Positions 31,735 to 43,522 are shown, numbered from the stretch's first letter. The stretch: DNA of 64,000 nt from Hyposmocoma kahamanoa (GCF_003589595.1 NW_020653726.1:18250283-18314282); one strand, 5' to 3'. Numbers and translations are program-made. Notes: generated by a model not told the origin, from the letters alone.

Positions 31735-32207
31735 CTTCATTATTCAAATAATTGACCTCAAAAGTACGTGGAACTATATATAGTTACCATGTTTTATTGA
31801 AATCGGTTACCGGGTAGTGCGTAAACCCGGATTCATCCCCTAGTTAGCCACTAAAATATGATAAAAATCGGTTCTCACTTCTCAAATTATATTAAGAGAG
31901 AAAAACGCCTTGAATTAGAGAATTGCAAAATCAACGGATTAAATTAATTGCTGCTTATAATAAAATTTAGGCGCTATTTATAAAAATAAATCTTCATGCG
32001 TGAGCAGCCATCCTTAGAGTGGATGTTTTTCTTCAAAATTAAATGGGACCACTATGGAGATACCCTCTGTCCAACAAAAAAATTATCAAAATTATGAAAA
32101 TCAGTTCACAAATACCAGAATTATCGCGTAACACACATAGAAAAAAAAAGAAAAAACATACAATCGAATTGAGAACGTCCTCCTTTTTTTCAAGTCGGTT
32201 AAAAATG
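31735..32207 (+). mobile_element. Family E, near full-length copy
   Basis: Starts near AATTGACCTCAAAAGTACGT and ends TTTTTTTCAAGTCGGTTAAA. Shares CGGATTCATCCCCTAGTT, AATTTAGGCGCTATTTATAA and GGGACCACTATGG with the copy at 23470. Confidence 0.78.
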
Positions 32208-32954
32208 ATACCTATTGCTGTTAGTATAAACAGCATTATCAATATTCATAGGTTTATACTCCTTCCTAAACTTGAAACACGTCCCAAATTCTTCGAATAT
32301 CAAGATTTGTTGGTGGTCAGTGAGTATCGAACAGTTTACGAACACTATTTCCCGTGTAAATATATCAAAGATTTTCAACTTGTCCCGTTGAAGTTGGACA
32401 TCTTTGCGTTTGACGCTTTTCACAAATGTATATATGAATTTTGCTATATTTTGGATATTTTCCTTTAAAATATATTTTTATAAGTCCAGCAGTTAGAAAA
32501 GATGAAACACTATATCCCGAATGATCTGCACCTTTCTGACCAACGACTGACCATTTCTTATTCTAAGACTATCGAGAAGCCTCATTCAATTTCCCAAATA
32601 GAAACATTCGTTTTAGACCATAGATGGATAATCACAAGGCTCTGCAAGCCAAAGTAATCGTACAATTTTGTCGGTTCGCTCCCAAGATGCGTGTTGGGTC
32701 CGTCGGTCCTTTCTCAGAGGATTATTGTTATTGCATCGGCATTTGAGCTAAGAGGTTAAAGCTCATCGAAGGGAAGTTTAGGGTAATGCTGGACCACACT
32801 ATTTGGATTTTGGATCGTTCTTAAAGGCAACATTTTAAATATCGTGATCTTACTAAATTGTTTAGATATTTAATACTTATTTGTAACGCCGATACCCCAG
32901 AAATAAATGAGTTGGAAGCTCCAAGGCTTGCTGTCTATTAATAGGTACTTTGTA
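32208..32954. other. Unassigned; both strands open at 32199-32468
   Basis: Minus strand 32199-32423 reads KRKDVQLQRDKLKIFDIF and TREIVFVNCSILTDHQQILI. The plus strand is also open. Neither is recognised. The rest of the stretch shows nothing. Confidence 0.35.
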
Positions 32955-34216
32955 CATAGGGCGCACTATAAGTTTCCGGAACTGGCCACTTATATAAACA
33001 ATATTTAAAAAGTAATTACAATATTTGAAAATGGAAGTCTTTGGCTGTTTCATTTGACTGTCACTTGTTTTTACATTGTGGCGTCATTTTAGAAATTGGT
33101 TGTCTACATCACCATGGATTTAACTAGTGAAAATTTTCGTAGTATGATTTTCTACGACTTTAAGTGTAATTTAACAGCTCAGCGGAGCTTTGCTCGGCTT
33201 CTAACTGCTTTTGGCGATGAAGCAACATGCAAGACGACTATTTATAGCAGGTTTGCAGAATTCAACGCGGTCGTGTGAATCTCAGTGACGAATTTCGTGA
33301 TGATCGCCCGTCCACCGCTGTGAACAACAAAAGTATCGATGCTGTGCGCCGTATGATCAAAACAGACAGGGATGTGACATACCACGAGATTCGGGCATCT
33401 TTAGACATAGGCATGAGTCAAATACAATCAATATTACACAAATATTTGGGTGTGAAACGGCTGTGCTTTCGGTGGATCTCATACAATTTGACTGAGGCTC
33501 AATAAACGGATCGCGTCACTTGGTGCAATGCCATGCTGACTAGATTCAACGAAGGGGCGTCAAATTTGGCGTGGGATATAGTAACAGGTGACGAAACATG
33601 GGTTTATAGTTACGATCCCAAAACAAAGCAGCAATCGAACGTATGGGTCTTTCGAGATGAGCCGCAACCAACCAAAGTGGCGCGCGTGGAACGTGACTCT
33701 AAGCGGATGATTGCTTTTTTTAAAAATAAAACTGGACACGTGGCTACTGTTGCTTTGTAGAATCATTGTACCGTGAATAGTGATTGGTACATGACCATTT
33801 GTTTGCCGAAAGTTATTGACAAACTCCGTAAAAATAGCCGTAAATGCCGTATATTGCACTACGATAATGCCAGTTCTCACACGGCTAGACAGACAAATGA
33901 ATTTTTGAAGGTGAATAACGTTGAACTTATGAGCCATCCCGCATACAGTCCCCACCTTGTACCTTGTGATTTTTATTTATTTCCAAAAATTAAGAACCAG
34001 TTACGCGGTCAACGATTTTCATCACCTGAAGAGGCTGTCGAAGAGTATGAAAAATATGTTTCTGGGATTGACACGGAGTGGCATAAATATTTACAAAATT
34101 AGTTCATTCGTATGAAAAACGCTAACGGAGAATATTTTGAGAAACAATAAATTCATTTCTCACCATTTATAGTATTTTTTTCTTATTCATTCCGGAAACT
34201 TATAGTGCGCCACACG
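32955..34216 (+). mobile_element. Mariner element, 1262 bp, TA on both sides
   Basis: Ends are inverted repeats GGGCGCACTATAAGTTTCCG (left) and, on the other strand, GGCGCACTATAAGTTTCCGG (right), a few bases inside a TA on each side (32953-32954 and 34217-34218). The length matches a complete mariner. The transposase inside is broken, so the copy cannot move unaided. Confidence 0.9.
33114..34102 (+). pseudogene. Mariner transposase pseudogene
   Basis: Encodes a cut-and-paste transposase that would bind the element ends and insert at TA. The N-terminal helix-turn-helix region starts MDLTSENFRSMIFYDFKC and continues through FGDEATCKTTIYSRFAEFN. The catalytic domain shows VTGDETWVYSYDPK (first Asp), LHYDNASSHTARQT (second Asp) and VPCDFYLFPKIK (third Asp), so the D,D34D triad is still present. 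The usual SPDLAP before the third Asp reads SPHLVP. The reading frame is broken by a frameshift near 33270, a stop at about 33503 and another at about 33758, with the end at 34102. Upstream is AT-rich sequence of unknown origin. The 549-bp copy at 46714 is the same family. Confidence 0.9.
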
Positions 34217-34472
34217 TATATACCGCAATTTTATACAAGCGTACACGTGGATTTGTATCTGTATGTGAGATTAAAGTAATGGTTAAATTAAAGTATTGTT
34301 TGGCACAACATCGGATCTCCAGTCTGATGATCAATAATGTCCTATTGTGTAGATCCTGGGTTAAAACGCCATCCGAGTAATTACAATCGTAACAATCGTT
34401 TCCATTGTGTTTTCGAAAACCTTGATTCAATTTCAATCAAACTTCTAAGGGTATATAATAAAGATATCAATA
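34217..34472. other. No identifiable feature
   Basis: Short AT-rich gap. Confidence 0.4.
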
Positions 34473-34708
34473 GAGCGGTGGTGGCCCAGTGGGAGAATGC
34501 TTGCTTTTCGATTGAGAATACATACGAACGGTTACCATGCCCGACTGCCACCTAGAGGTCCCAGGTTCCATTCCTGGGTCGGTAGAAATATTTGTATGGC
34601 CTACATTTATTTTGGGTGTAATTTGTGGTTGTTTATGTGTGTCCCCGCGACACAGGGTTTTTCCCTATTGCGGGGCTATGTTGAGTGTGTTCGTTATTAT
34701 TATTGTGC
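34473..34708 (+). mobile_element. Chimeric SINE: foreign head on a SINE-1 body
   Basis: 34473-34523 (GCGGTGGTGGCCCAGTGGGA, TGCTTGCTTTTCGATTGAGA) is unlike SINE-1 but resembles GAAAGTGGTTGCTTTTCAAT near 41826. From 34526 (CGAACGGTTACCATGCCCGA) it is ordinary SINE-1 with box B GGTTCCATTCC, the GTGTAATTTGTGGTTG body and a short ATT tail. The head looks like a second tRNA-like box A region. Confidence 0.65.
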
Positions 34709-35519
34709 GTTGTTAGTATAAGATATAAGTATAGGTAGAATAAAGTTCATAATCCTTGGAAATGAATGACCATCATTCCCAATGGATGATCTTGTTAATG
34801 TCGTATTAAGAAAAAAAATAAGAATCAAAATAGATATATGAATTAGTTAAGGACACACAAATACAGTCGATCGAACATTTTTTTTTAAACAGAAAAGATA
34901 AAGAAGTTATCGTTTCGAAAATGGTTGAAGGTAAACAGTACACTATGTCACTTTGAATAAAGTTGAACATTAAACAGACTGAATATTCATAATTATTTGC
35001 ATAACTTGCGTCGTTCTTTCGACTGACTTAGCGGTCGCTTTTACTCATCGTCAAACTGTTTTGCATTGTTATTTTCGACTATCAATAGAATATAAAAACG
35101 TTGAGAACACTTAACATGAATCTTCTTCGGCCGAGCGTCGAGCAATCAACAGCCCCTGAGGACGTCTCGCGGATAGGCGAAACACGTGTCGGTATATTTG
35201 ATGGTGGTGTTTGTGACTGTAGTTGCACTTGTGTTATTTATTATATTAATTTTATCCGGAGGGAGAGTGGAAAAATTAACTGCAAGAAAAAAGTATTTAA
35301 CACAAGCCCAGCTATTTTGGACGATTTAACCTTCACTAGGTTCGCGGAGTAACAAATAAATTTACACCCATTTTTGTTTACATGGACTGGATGGATGGCA
35401 AAGTAACGTCGGAATCTATTAATTACTTAACACGGATAGTTATTTCCTTTATTATGTTTTCCTCCATTATCTTCGGAAAGGTAGACTAAGTCGCTGAATC
35501 AACTGCGTATTGAGATAGG
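34709..35519. other. Unassigned; ribozyme-like motif at about 35156
   Basis: CCTGAGGACG (35155) ... GGCGAAACACGTGTCGG (35176) resembles terminal sequences of retroelements that carry hammerhead-like motifs. An 84-codon frame over it has only a non-ATG start and no recognisable domain. Confidence 0.35.
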
Positions 35520-35727
35520 TTGCTGCAGCGAACAGATTTCTTTGAGAAAGAGTTCGTCCAAAATGATACTGCCGTCATACCTATTTTTACCGTCAAGCTT
35601 CTGGTGAAACTAAAAGCACATGGGGCTTGTCAACTTCGTGTCTCGGGTACTATTATAGGTAAAAGTGTCGCTTGTCACCAGGCGTACGATATGTTCGTCC
35701 CGTTACATGATATATTAAAAAAATCTC
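35520..35727 (+). repeat. Rep-B copy with internal deletion
   Basis: GAGAAAGAGTTCGTCC, GGGGCTTGTCAACTTCGTGT and CACCAGGCGTACGATATGTT in order. The GAAGGGTAAGGG and CAGATCTTTGCG blocks are lost. Confidence 0.75.
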
Positions 35728-36407
35728 TTGCACAGTGTAACTGCAGTGCTCCAACACAATGCGTGCAACACTTGCCCGTATGCCCCTCATCCTCAAATAT
35801 TTGAGCATGGGAGAATATCTCCACGTGGATCTCCACTATCAATTAAAATGACACCACATACCTGCGATGCAAATTCGTCACTTGTAGTCTTAAAGTAGAA
35901 TTTTGGTCCTTACGGTAAGAAGAAGAACATGGACTGAAATCGCACCCAGTTGACTTACTACTACCTTTACCAATTCTTTCCTGAGGCTAGATAACTAGGT
36001 TAAGGAGTTCTTTGCTAAATATAATCTAAAACATTTGAAAGCGTGCATGAATAAGTTATGCATAAGATGTCCGATTCATATTAACTAAACAAACGGATAA
36101 CTCACGTATATACAGAAACGTTTTCGTAAGTAATTGCCGCGGAATCTCACGACTTAAATACGTCATTTATCCGTTACTTTAGTTACGTCTCGTACGTCTG
36201 ATTCTCACGGTGGTTTTCTATTTAAAAACGCCATTGTTAAATAGATTTCAAAAATATACACCCACAGACAATTTCAAAAAACGAAGACTAATCATCTTTC
36301 GATTTCAAATAATCGTTTTGGTTTATGTGGCCAGTGGTTTCCTTAAACATTATTATTAAAATTCAATATTTTTTGCGTTTCTCTAAATATGTCCTTAACT
36401 ATATTAT
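35728..36407. other. No identifiable feature
   Basis: AT-rich; nothing recognised. Confidence 0.4.
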
Positions 36408-36740
36408 TACCACAGTCACTCTATCGCGCGTGATTAGGAGCGTACAGGATTGCAAGCCTGCACGCGCAATCGTGCACGATTACCTGTTAGAATTTTTTTA
36501 AGCTAACGTTCTTTCGCACGCGATTGCTGCTCGTGTTAGTTTTTGTTACAATGGAAGGAGCGTCCGAGTAAAGGCAAATCGCGCGGGATAGACCGAGTGA
36601 AACTGGCGTGTGTTGTAGTGCGCGATTGATGAGTGCAATCGCGCGGTCTTGCTCTTTTCCTCCCGACGTCTTTACACGCGCGCTCAATCTCGCACGATTG
36701 CTGAATCACGCGCGATAGAGTATTTGTGTAAAGCCCGCTA
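36408..36740. mobile_element. GC-rich MITE family C, copy 2 (longest)
   Basis: The left end (CACTCTATCGCGCGTGATTA) and right end (AATCACGCGCGATAGAGTAT) are inverted, followed by TTGTGTAAAGCCCGCTA. The outer 15 bases of the left end are diverged. Shares CTAACGTTCTTTC and TTTTTGTTACAA with the copy at 50617. Open frames over it are GC-biased shadows. Confidence 0.75.
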
Positions 36741-37336
36741 TTAAAAAACAAACGTCATATATTACCGCCCAATTAACTTTGTAGTTTCCTTATCTAAATA
36801 TGTTTTAGAAGCACAGATTATTTTTCGCATCGTCATTTACTCTAACGTGAGATTGTAGTTCAATATATGTGTTAATAACACTTCGCTTTTTAATGACAAT
36901 GTTATTATTAACATGTTTATCTGAAGCTTATTTTGTGACTGACATACTTGTATATACCGGACTGTCCACTCCGATGCGCATTGAAGTATTCTCACTCGAC
37001 TGACTTTTACACAACATGTTAGTTCTTTTAATTCCAAAAGAGTATGGTATATCTGAAGTACCAGCCTGCCACTCCAATAACAAAGTTCAAAACAGATCTC
37101 GCTTCACCTCTCGTCAGAGGATAGCTCGATGCGATGAAAGATTTTAATTGTTTGAAACCTACGTGAGGGGACGTTGATAAAAAGACTACGCATTTTTTTG
37201 TTTTTAGTTTCGTGCACAATTTCAGAGTTACAGGATTTTGTTAGGAACAAAGTGGACAGTTTTAAAATGTTTTTTTGTAACTAAATATGATTTCATTGAA
37301 TTTGGAACTAAATTTTATTGATTTTGTTGTCACCTA
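36741..37336. other. No identifiable feature
   Basis: AT-rich; short frames only. Confidence 0.4.
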
Positions 37337-38277
37337 GCGTCGAGTATATTACCAAAAATAGAAACGAAATAAGGGTCATCTATCCCTGGCAACTTATCAG
37401 GTAAACGGGCCTTATATTAGTTTTAAATATCAACTCCCGTTTGCGCTGTCACAATCACAAAATAGAAAATGAAATAGTCCAGCGACAACAACTGACCTGT
37501 GTGTTCGTCTTCGTATATTCCAAAAATATTCTGTAATTATTGAAATAAAGATAATATGTGGCTACAATGGGGGCTAGTCCATTCGGTGGTGTGGGAAAAA
37601 CAGCAAAACATCTAATTACAAAACAAACGAAATCACATTTCATCGGTAATTAAATATATAATTTTGCATTTTTCGTGTATTATAGCAAAGCTCCAAGTTA
37701 AGCTGGTCGATTTGAAGTGAAAGAATTGACGACACCCGTCAATTGTTTCGAATTCGGGCTAGCCAATCGGAGCGCAGTTGTTACAGTAAGGCTGCCTTTC
37801 CACCAGAGATATGTGAGGTAGCGAGGCGGTGCGAAGATGTGTAGCAGCGCTGTGAAACGGTGTGATATTTTCCACCAAAGTTATGCACGGATGCGTTACG
37901 AACTCTTTTTAGATATGCGCGGGCGGGGTGTGGTGTGGTAGGGTGAGCAGTGGCGATATGTCAGTGTCAGTTAGAGTCATACTTTCACTAGCTCTAGTTT
38001 CCTACACCGTTTTGCACACATTCCTCGCCCGCATCCCTCGCACACATTTCTCGCTATTTTGTACGTACAAACACTTAGCTCCGCTAACCCTTTTCCACCG
38101 GAGCTGCGCTAAGCGAGGCTAAGAAAATGAAATAATCCTATTGGTGGATTTTTTCCTGGCACGCTGCTTCGCTACGTCGCACATTTCTGGTGGAAAGGCA
38201 GCCTAACGATCTGGCAGAATAGTTTTCAAATAAATTAAATGACATTTCGACTCTATTTCTGGTTATATACTTGATGT
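37337..38277. mobile_element. TIR element family J, copy 2, split by a nested MITE
   Basis: Matches 24218-24722 along its length: TCGAGTATATTACCAAAAAT at the left, ATTCTGGTTATATAC-like sequence at the right, and AACAACTGACCTGTGTG plus CATTCGGTGGT inside. The match is interrupted by the element at 37790-38203, so J is the older of the two. Confidence 0.8.
37790..38203. mobile_element. PIF/Harbinger-like MITE, 414 bp, TAA duplication
   Basis: Begins GGCTGCCTTTCCACCAGAGA and ends with the inverse (TCTGGTGGAAAGGCAGCC). TAA lies on each side (37787-37789 and 38204-38206). A 3-bp TAA target with GG-starting inverted ends is characteristic of PIF/Harbinger. A second inner inverted block (TTTTCCACC / GGTGGA) is present. 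No transposase frame. Confidence 0.82.
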
Positions 38278-38329
38278 CACCGTGGCCGTGTCGAGATCCT
38301 CCCTCATACGGGGCATGAACTGTTTTTTT

Positions 38330-38506
38330 TCTTCTTATAATCCAACATCCAAATGACGTGACAAACAACTATCCACAACAGTTGCAGTGACAATCATCGC
38401 CACTGTCAGTCTGAGACATAAATTGACAAATCCCATGTGCCTGTAATTTCACCAGTACCCTTAACTCTTACAAACCGGAACGCTGTAATGCACACATTAA
38501 TGATTT
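38330..38506 (-). repeat. Rep-B copy, head lost
   Basis: ACATCCAAATGACGTGACAA to GGAACGCTGTAATGCACACA, with the CAGGCGCACGAC block damaged. Confidence 0.75.
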
Positions 38507-40184
38507 TTCCTGAAATACTTTCACAGATGTGTCATGGCACTATGCCTAAAAAATCATTGAAAACCACATACAAAGACCCGACTATAAGGACATGGAAAAA
38601 TTCGTCGTCTAGCAGGGTTTACTAGAAGACGTCAGTTCGAATCCCACAGGATAGAAGGAATTTTTTTCTAAGTATTCGATCTTTGTATTAATAATTACAA
38701 CAAACTAGTGGAGTAATTTCACGAAAAATAATTGAATATCCATTCAACACAAATTTATAAATAATGTACTTAATAAAAATTAATGAGCTAATTGTAGCTA
38801 GTTGTCTTAAGGGATGATTTAATCACGTGGTGGGGGATTTATCTGTTTCACACCTAGTGATGTTCGGATGGTCACTGGCAGCCTTTGACACGGATGAATA
38901 CGGGAGACCAAAATTTCAAGATTTTATTTTAAAAAAAATTAGCAAAGAAAAATCCAGTTCACGTTTTATTTGACACGCATCGTCAGTCCCGAACAAAAAC
39001 ATTTTCTCTCGTTTCATAACTAGTGAATCGGGGATGTTTTTATCCCTTTTAATCTCTACATGACATCGAACAGGCAATACGCAAAGTCCAAGCTTCGTAC
39101 TTCCAAAACATAGTTAATAATTCAAATCGCACCTTTTTAAGAAGCCAGAGATGTCGCTTTGTCGATAATAAAATTATCGATGAAAAGAACATTTGCGTAA
39201 ATTTAAAATATTAACGGATATTAATATGTAAGCATAAAAGAAAAATAAAACATGATTTTGCTCAATTAAGGCAGATAACGGAAAAGGACATAGTATATAG
39301 AAATACCATTGAGAATAATACTGCTGTTATGATAAAAAAGACCAACTATAGATCACTCTTCAATAAGTGTATACGTTTTGATTGGAACACATTACAGTTT
39401 TTTTTTCAATCGTGATAAAAATTACAATAGAGACAGATCTAGCCTCTAAAACTAAAGAGATTTCAAACGATGTGAAGAAATAAAAATGTACAATAGTGCA
39501 ACGGCTACCGATTTGCCATTTCTGTATTCTCCACGGTTAGGCAATACGAAATATTTTGCGGAAGGAAGCCGGAACGGTAACCGCTTCCTATAGTAGTTGA
39601 AAGAAAAAACGAGAGCTTCCGGACTGCCGTTATTGTATTGAACGTAGTGGGACAGAGCGTAGTGGATTTTGAGGCTTTTTCTTGACGTAAGATGAAGTAT
39701 TTACTTGGATCATACCTCGGTGGTCCAACTCAAAGTAAGACTGGTAAGAAAAATTATAAATTTTGGCACTATGGTATTCAGTGCGACTCATCCGTAGAAC
39801 TAAGACCTATGTACAAGACTGCTTTTTCTCAGGACATTGTACATTTTGTTCGCTATACTTAGCTGTGAATATCAGATCGACTGTGGTTCGATTTTATATT
39901 TTCGAATTGAAATAAGATACAAAAAAATCTGAAAACACCTATAGATAAGCCTTATTTTGAATAACGAGATTATGTATTTATCCTTTTCACTTTATAACCA
40001 CATCGGACTGTGTTCTTCGGATGAGTTGTTGGTATAATTTACAACACAATGTCAAGTGATAATTATGATCGTCACTAATGTAAACAATAATAATTAATAA
40101 AAAAACACCGAGGAAATACAACGACGCCAAATAATAATTTTATTAAAAAACCGGACCTTAACAGTTGGCGGCATCGCATCGCAT
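38507..40184. other. About 1.7 kb without a supported gene
   Basis: A box B-like CAGTTCGAATCCC at about 38630, preceded by GTCTAGCAGGG, suggests one tRNA-like SINE scrap at 38590-38680. GATGTCGC-TTGTCGATAAT near 39146 recurs near 42867. No gene. Confidence 0.4.
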
Positions 40185-40393
40185 GGCATGTGCCTTGATT
40201 GAAATTGGTTAACGGAAAGGGGGTGAAATTGAATACACCGGATTCTTCTCCTAATTTGCCACTCTTATAGAAGGAATAATTCCCTCCAATTATCATGGGA
40301 CCACTATTGATACCCTCTTATTGGAGTTACTGTAACATACACACAAAAAGATTGCGAACTTCCTCTTGTTTTTTGAAGTCGATTAAAAATAAA
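40185..40393 (+). mobile_element. Family E copy, diverged and internally deleted
   Basis: TTGATTGAAATTGGTTAACG, CATGGGACCACTATTGATAC and the right end TTTTTTGAAGTCGATTAAAA are in family order. Confidence 0.65.
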
Positions 40394-40614
40394 ATAAAAT
40401 TATAATGTCTCCGAAATAAATTCCTCTATACTATAAAATTTATTACCCAATAAAAGTAGTTTCTGTCAGGTATAAAACATTTCATCGATTGTAACACTTT
40501 GTAGATTTGCAAGTAGAATCTTGGTCCTATTTACTGTTGTAGATGCTGTTAACGCTTCACAACATGCCCCTACTCATAGGGCGTTAATGCCCTGATTGCT
40601 CATAACCGAGATGC
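40394..40614. other. No identifiable feature
   Basis: Short gap between repeats. Confidence 0.4.
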
Positions 40615-40758
40615 CCATTTTTTTATGATATCAAATGACGGGATGAACAAGTTGTGAGCCTGGTGGTAATGCTGACATTACTGCTTGGCGGCAGAAATAC
40701 TAGGTAAGGTGGCACTTCCATGGATGAACTCTTTAACAAGGAGCTCTACTGCTACTGA
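40615..40758 (-). repeat. Rep-B copy, middle deleted
   Basis: The 3' end (ATGATATCAAATGACGGGAT to GCCTGGTGGTAA) joins directly to the 5' part (GCTGACATTACTGCTTGGCG to AACAAGGAGCTCTACTGCTA). About 160 bp is missing at one clean junction. Confidence 0.82.
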
Positions 40759-41230
40759 ATATATTGATTTATAGAGCATACTTGATTTGGAGTATCTTAC
40801 TGATTGAAGAACGGTAGTAATAAAATCAGGTCCTCTACATCTGAAACTGTACTAAATGACCTGTGTTTCTTAAGTACCCACTAAATAAATGAAAAAGTAA
40901 GTTTCATAAATATTTTTTATTTTATAATCTGTGTTACTAAAGATTTCATTAAAATATCATGGTTTGACTACTTAACTGCCTGCGGCCTGGTCTATAAGTA
41001 TGGAAATCTACTTTTGAAACAGTCTCTAAAGACTCGCATCTCCGGGGATTTTGGAGACCGCACCGTGCCTCGATATTTTTTTCCCGGGACGCAGAAACGG
41101 TTGAAGGCTCTGGTAGGAATCGCAAAAACCTTAAAACTCGATGAGGAATGCACCTATTAATTAGCCATATATGTGTCGTTGTCACACGACTGACTACTCG
41201 ACGTACATCAAGCGCTGAGAATCAGTTTAA
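40759..41230. other. No identifiable feature
   Basis: Short GC-richer patch at 40975-41150; no supported frame. Confidence 0.4.
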
Positions 41231-41766
41231 GGGCGCGTTCCCATTATGTCGTAACGTTTTATATAACGTTGGACGACAGTCGCTTCCAGCCTGTCCCGAC
41301 TGTCTGTCGTGACTGTGCATTTCTTATCGTTCAACGATTGTTGTGTCTAGCTGTTCCCACTGGATCGTGACGACAATTTATCGGTCCACGGCAGCAATCT
41401 TGTCGTTTGGAGGACAGAATCATTTGATGTACAGCAGTCGCCTCTCCATGTGTTTTTGGAAATCAGTAATATGTGTTCGCTCCCGTGTGAAAACGAAATG
41501 GATAAAGATGAACGACGATACGGGATGAGAGAGGAGCGTAGGCAGCAGAACACGTGCGAACAACGATAAATGAAACGTGACGATTATTTTTTTTACCGTC
41601 AGACGACAGTCGTTCAAACTCTTCCCATTGTCTTGACAGACTGTTGTCGTAACGTCAAAAGTTAATCGTGTTGTAATATATGTGAACAGCTTCGTTCAAA
41701 TATACAAGCAACGACACTTTATACTGCACGATTATCCTGTCGTCACAACATAATGGGAATGCGCCC
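41231..41766. mobile_element. PIF/Harbinger-like element, 536 bp, TAA duplication
   Basis: Inverted ends of about 27 bases start GGGCGCGTTCCCATTATGTC on the left, and GGGCGCATTCCCATTATGTT on the other strand at the right. TAA occurs on both sides (41228-41230 and 41767-41769). Inside, ACGACAGTCG-type words repeat in both orientations. Open frames in the centre are short and unrecognised. Confidence 0.82.
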
Positions 41767-43291
41767 TAAGTGTATAGAAAATATATGCATTGGCAGTACA
41801 GTGAGAAAGTGGTTGCTTTTCAATTGAGACGTCCACAGTTCGAATTCCAGCAGCACTTTTTACTGTGATTTAATTTGTAAGTTACGTACATTTGTATGTG
41901 TTTAGTAGCAATACCTTTAACTAACGGTAAAACATTGAAATGAAACCTGCGAGTCGAATATGATTAACAACCATTTGAAAACGTGTGAAGTCCAGTGCTT
42001 GACGGTGGATTAACAATGATGACGATGATGAAGAATTTCTGAAAATACCACAATCTGTTTGGTACCGCCACATGTTTCGACATTTTACACGAGTATTCGA
42101 AACCTAATCCTTACTATACATTCGTTAGACAATGACTAAGTAATCTAATATTTAATTGCTTTAATTTCAATTAATCATAACAATAAGAACGATCCATAAT
42201 CGCTAGATCTTATTAAGGTCACAACACACTCTGAACACATAAAATAAATTCCAAAAATAAAGGGTAATCACCCACCAAGGGTTCCGAGAATAGTGTTGGA
42301 GCAAAATTTACGAGTGTGCGTCTTTGTCCAGCTTAATTAAACCTCTCCTGGTACATTAATATCAATTATGGTAATCCCGGAGAGTGGATTCAACTGCCGA
42401 CCTTATTTGATACCCAAGATATTGCGTGGTTCAAGTAAGGATAGCTTTAATAGGAAACTACACCTTTTGTATTGCCTTTACGCTTTTCTGCAGAACAAAA
42501 AATAACGAAACTCCTAAAATGAACTTTCACGTGTCTCTTTAGTAATAATGAAATATAGCCTCGAAAACTGAGCTATTTATATTATATTCTTAACCCTACC
42601 TAATTTCCAGAACCACCTTCTAGAATAGTCAAGATCATTACGTAATCCTACTCGCATTTGCATGAAATTGTAAGTTGTTTTACAATATCACCTCAATTTC
42701 AGAACACACTTCCTTTTTAAACCAATATTAAGCAAGAATGGTTCCAGAAATACGCTTCGATGGAACTCTATAGGGCTTCAGGTCTTTTATGAAGCAATCA
42801 CGGCTACCTTTGCAAACTTTACGCTCCTTTTGAATACCCACAATTACGACCCAATAACTTTGCTAGTGATGTCGCTGTGTCGATAATACAATTGACGATG
42901 AAAATAACAGTTAATAAAACGGTTAATAAAAGGTAGTAGATACGGCAAAGCACAAAATAGAAAAATCGTTGAATATTATTAATGTTGTTGTGATTAAAAA
43001 CACCGGTAACTATTGAGTGCCATTCTATAAGTTTATATATTATCTTTTTAATGTTTTACTATTTTAAGATTTTAAGTTTTTGCTATTTTTACATTAAATA
43101 AAATGTTTTAATTGTGAATTCCTCATAAAACTTGTTTCAAATCAAACGTTGGATACTGCTTAATTTTTAACTTTTTTAATACGAGTTGTGGCATTTAATA
43201 CGATGGAAGCGACTTGAAATATTAACGACATAATATGAAGTGAAAGCAATAAACACGCTTCCGCAGCGGTAATTAACTTGTTATTATTAAT
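41767..43291. other. About 1.5 kb without a supported gene
   Basis: GTGGTTGCTTTTCAATTGAG and box B-like CAGTTCGAATTCC at 41810-41855 are a tRNA-like SINE head related to the one at 34473. Downstream sequence is AT-rich and unassigned. Confidence 0.45.
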
Positions 43292-43522
43292 TAACTGTTT
43301 CTGTGGCTGAACGGTTACTATTCTGGCTTGCCATGTAGAAGTCTCGGGTTCGATTTCTGGGTCAGGAGAAATATTTGTATGGTCAGGAGAAATATTTGTA
43401 TACTTTTGTTTATCTCGTGAATTTGTGTGTAATTTGTGGTTGTCTACCTATGTGTGTGTCCCGCACCGCATTATGGCACCCGCGATATAGTGTTTCCCTG
43501 ATGCTAGGCTCTGAGTGTGTGG
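43292..43522 (+). mobile_element. SINE-1 copy with a 21-bp internal duplication
   Basis: TAACTGTTTCTGTGGCTGAA to CTAGGCTCTGAGTGTGTG. GTCAGGAGAAATATTTGTAT (plus G) is present twice in tandem at 43361-43381 and 43382-43402. The ATT tail is replaced by an A-run. Confidence 0.78.

Noticed and set aside
33560..33955. 131-codon minus-strand frame opposite the mariner
   Set aside because: Shadow of the transposase coding strand.
36487..36751. Two minus-strand frames of 66-71 codons in GC-rich DNA
   Set aside because: They lie wholly inside the GC-rich MITE at 36408-36740; other copies of the MITE do not keep the frames.
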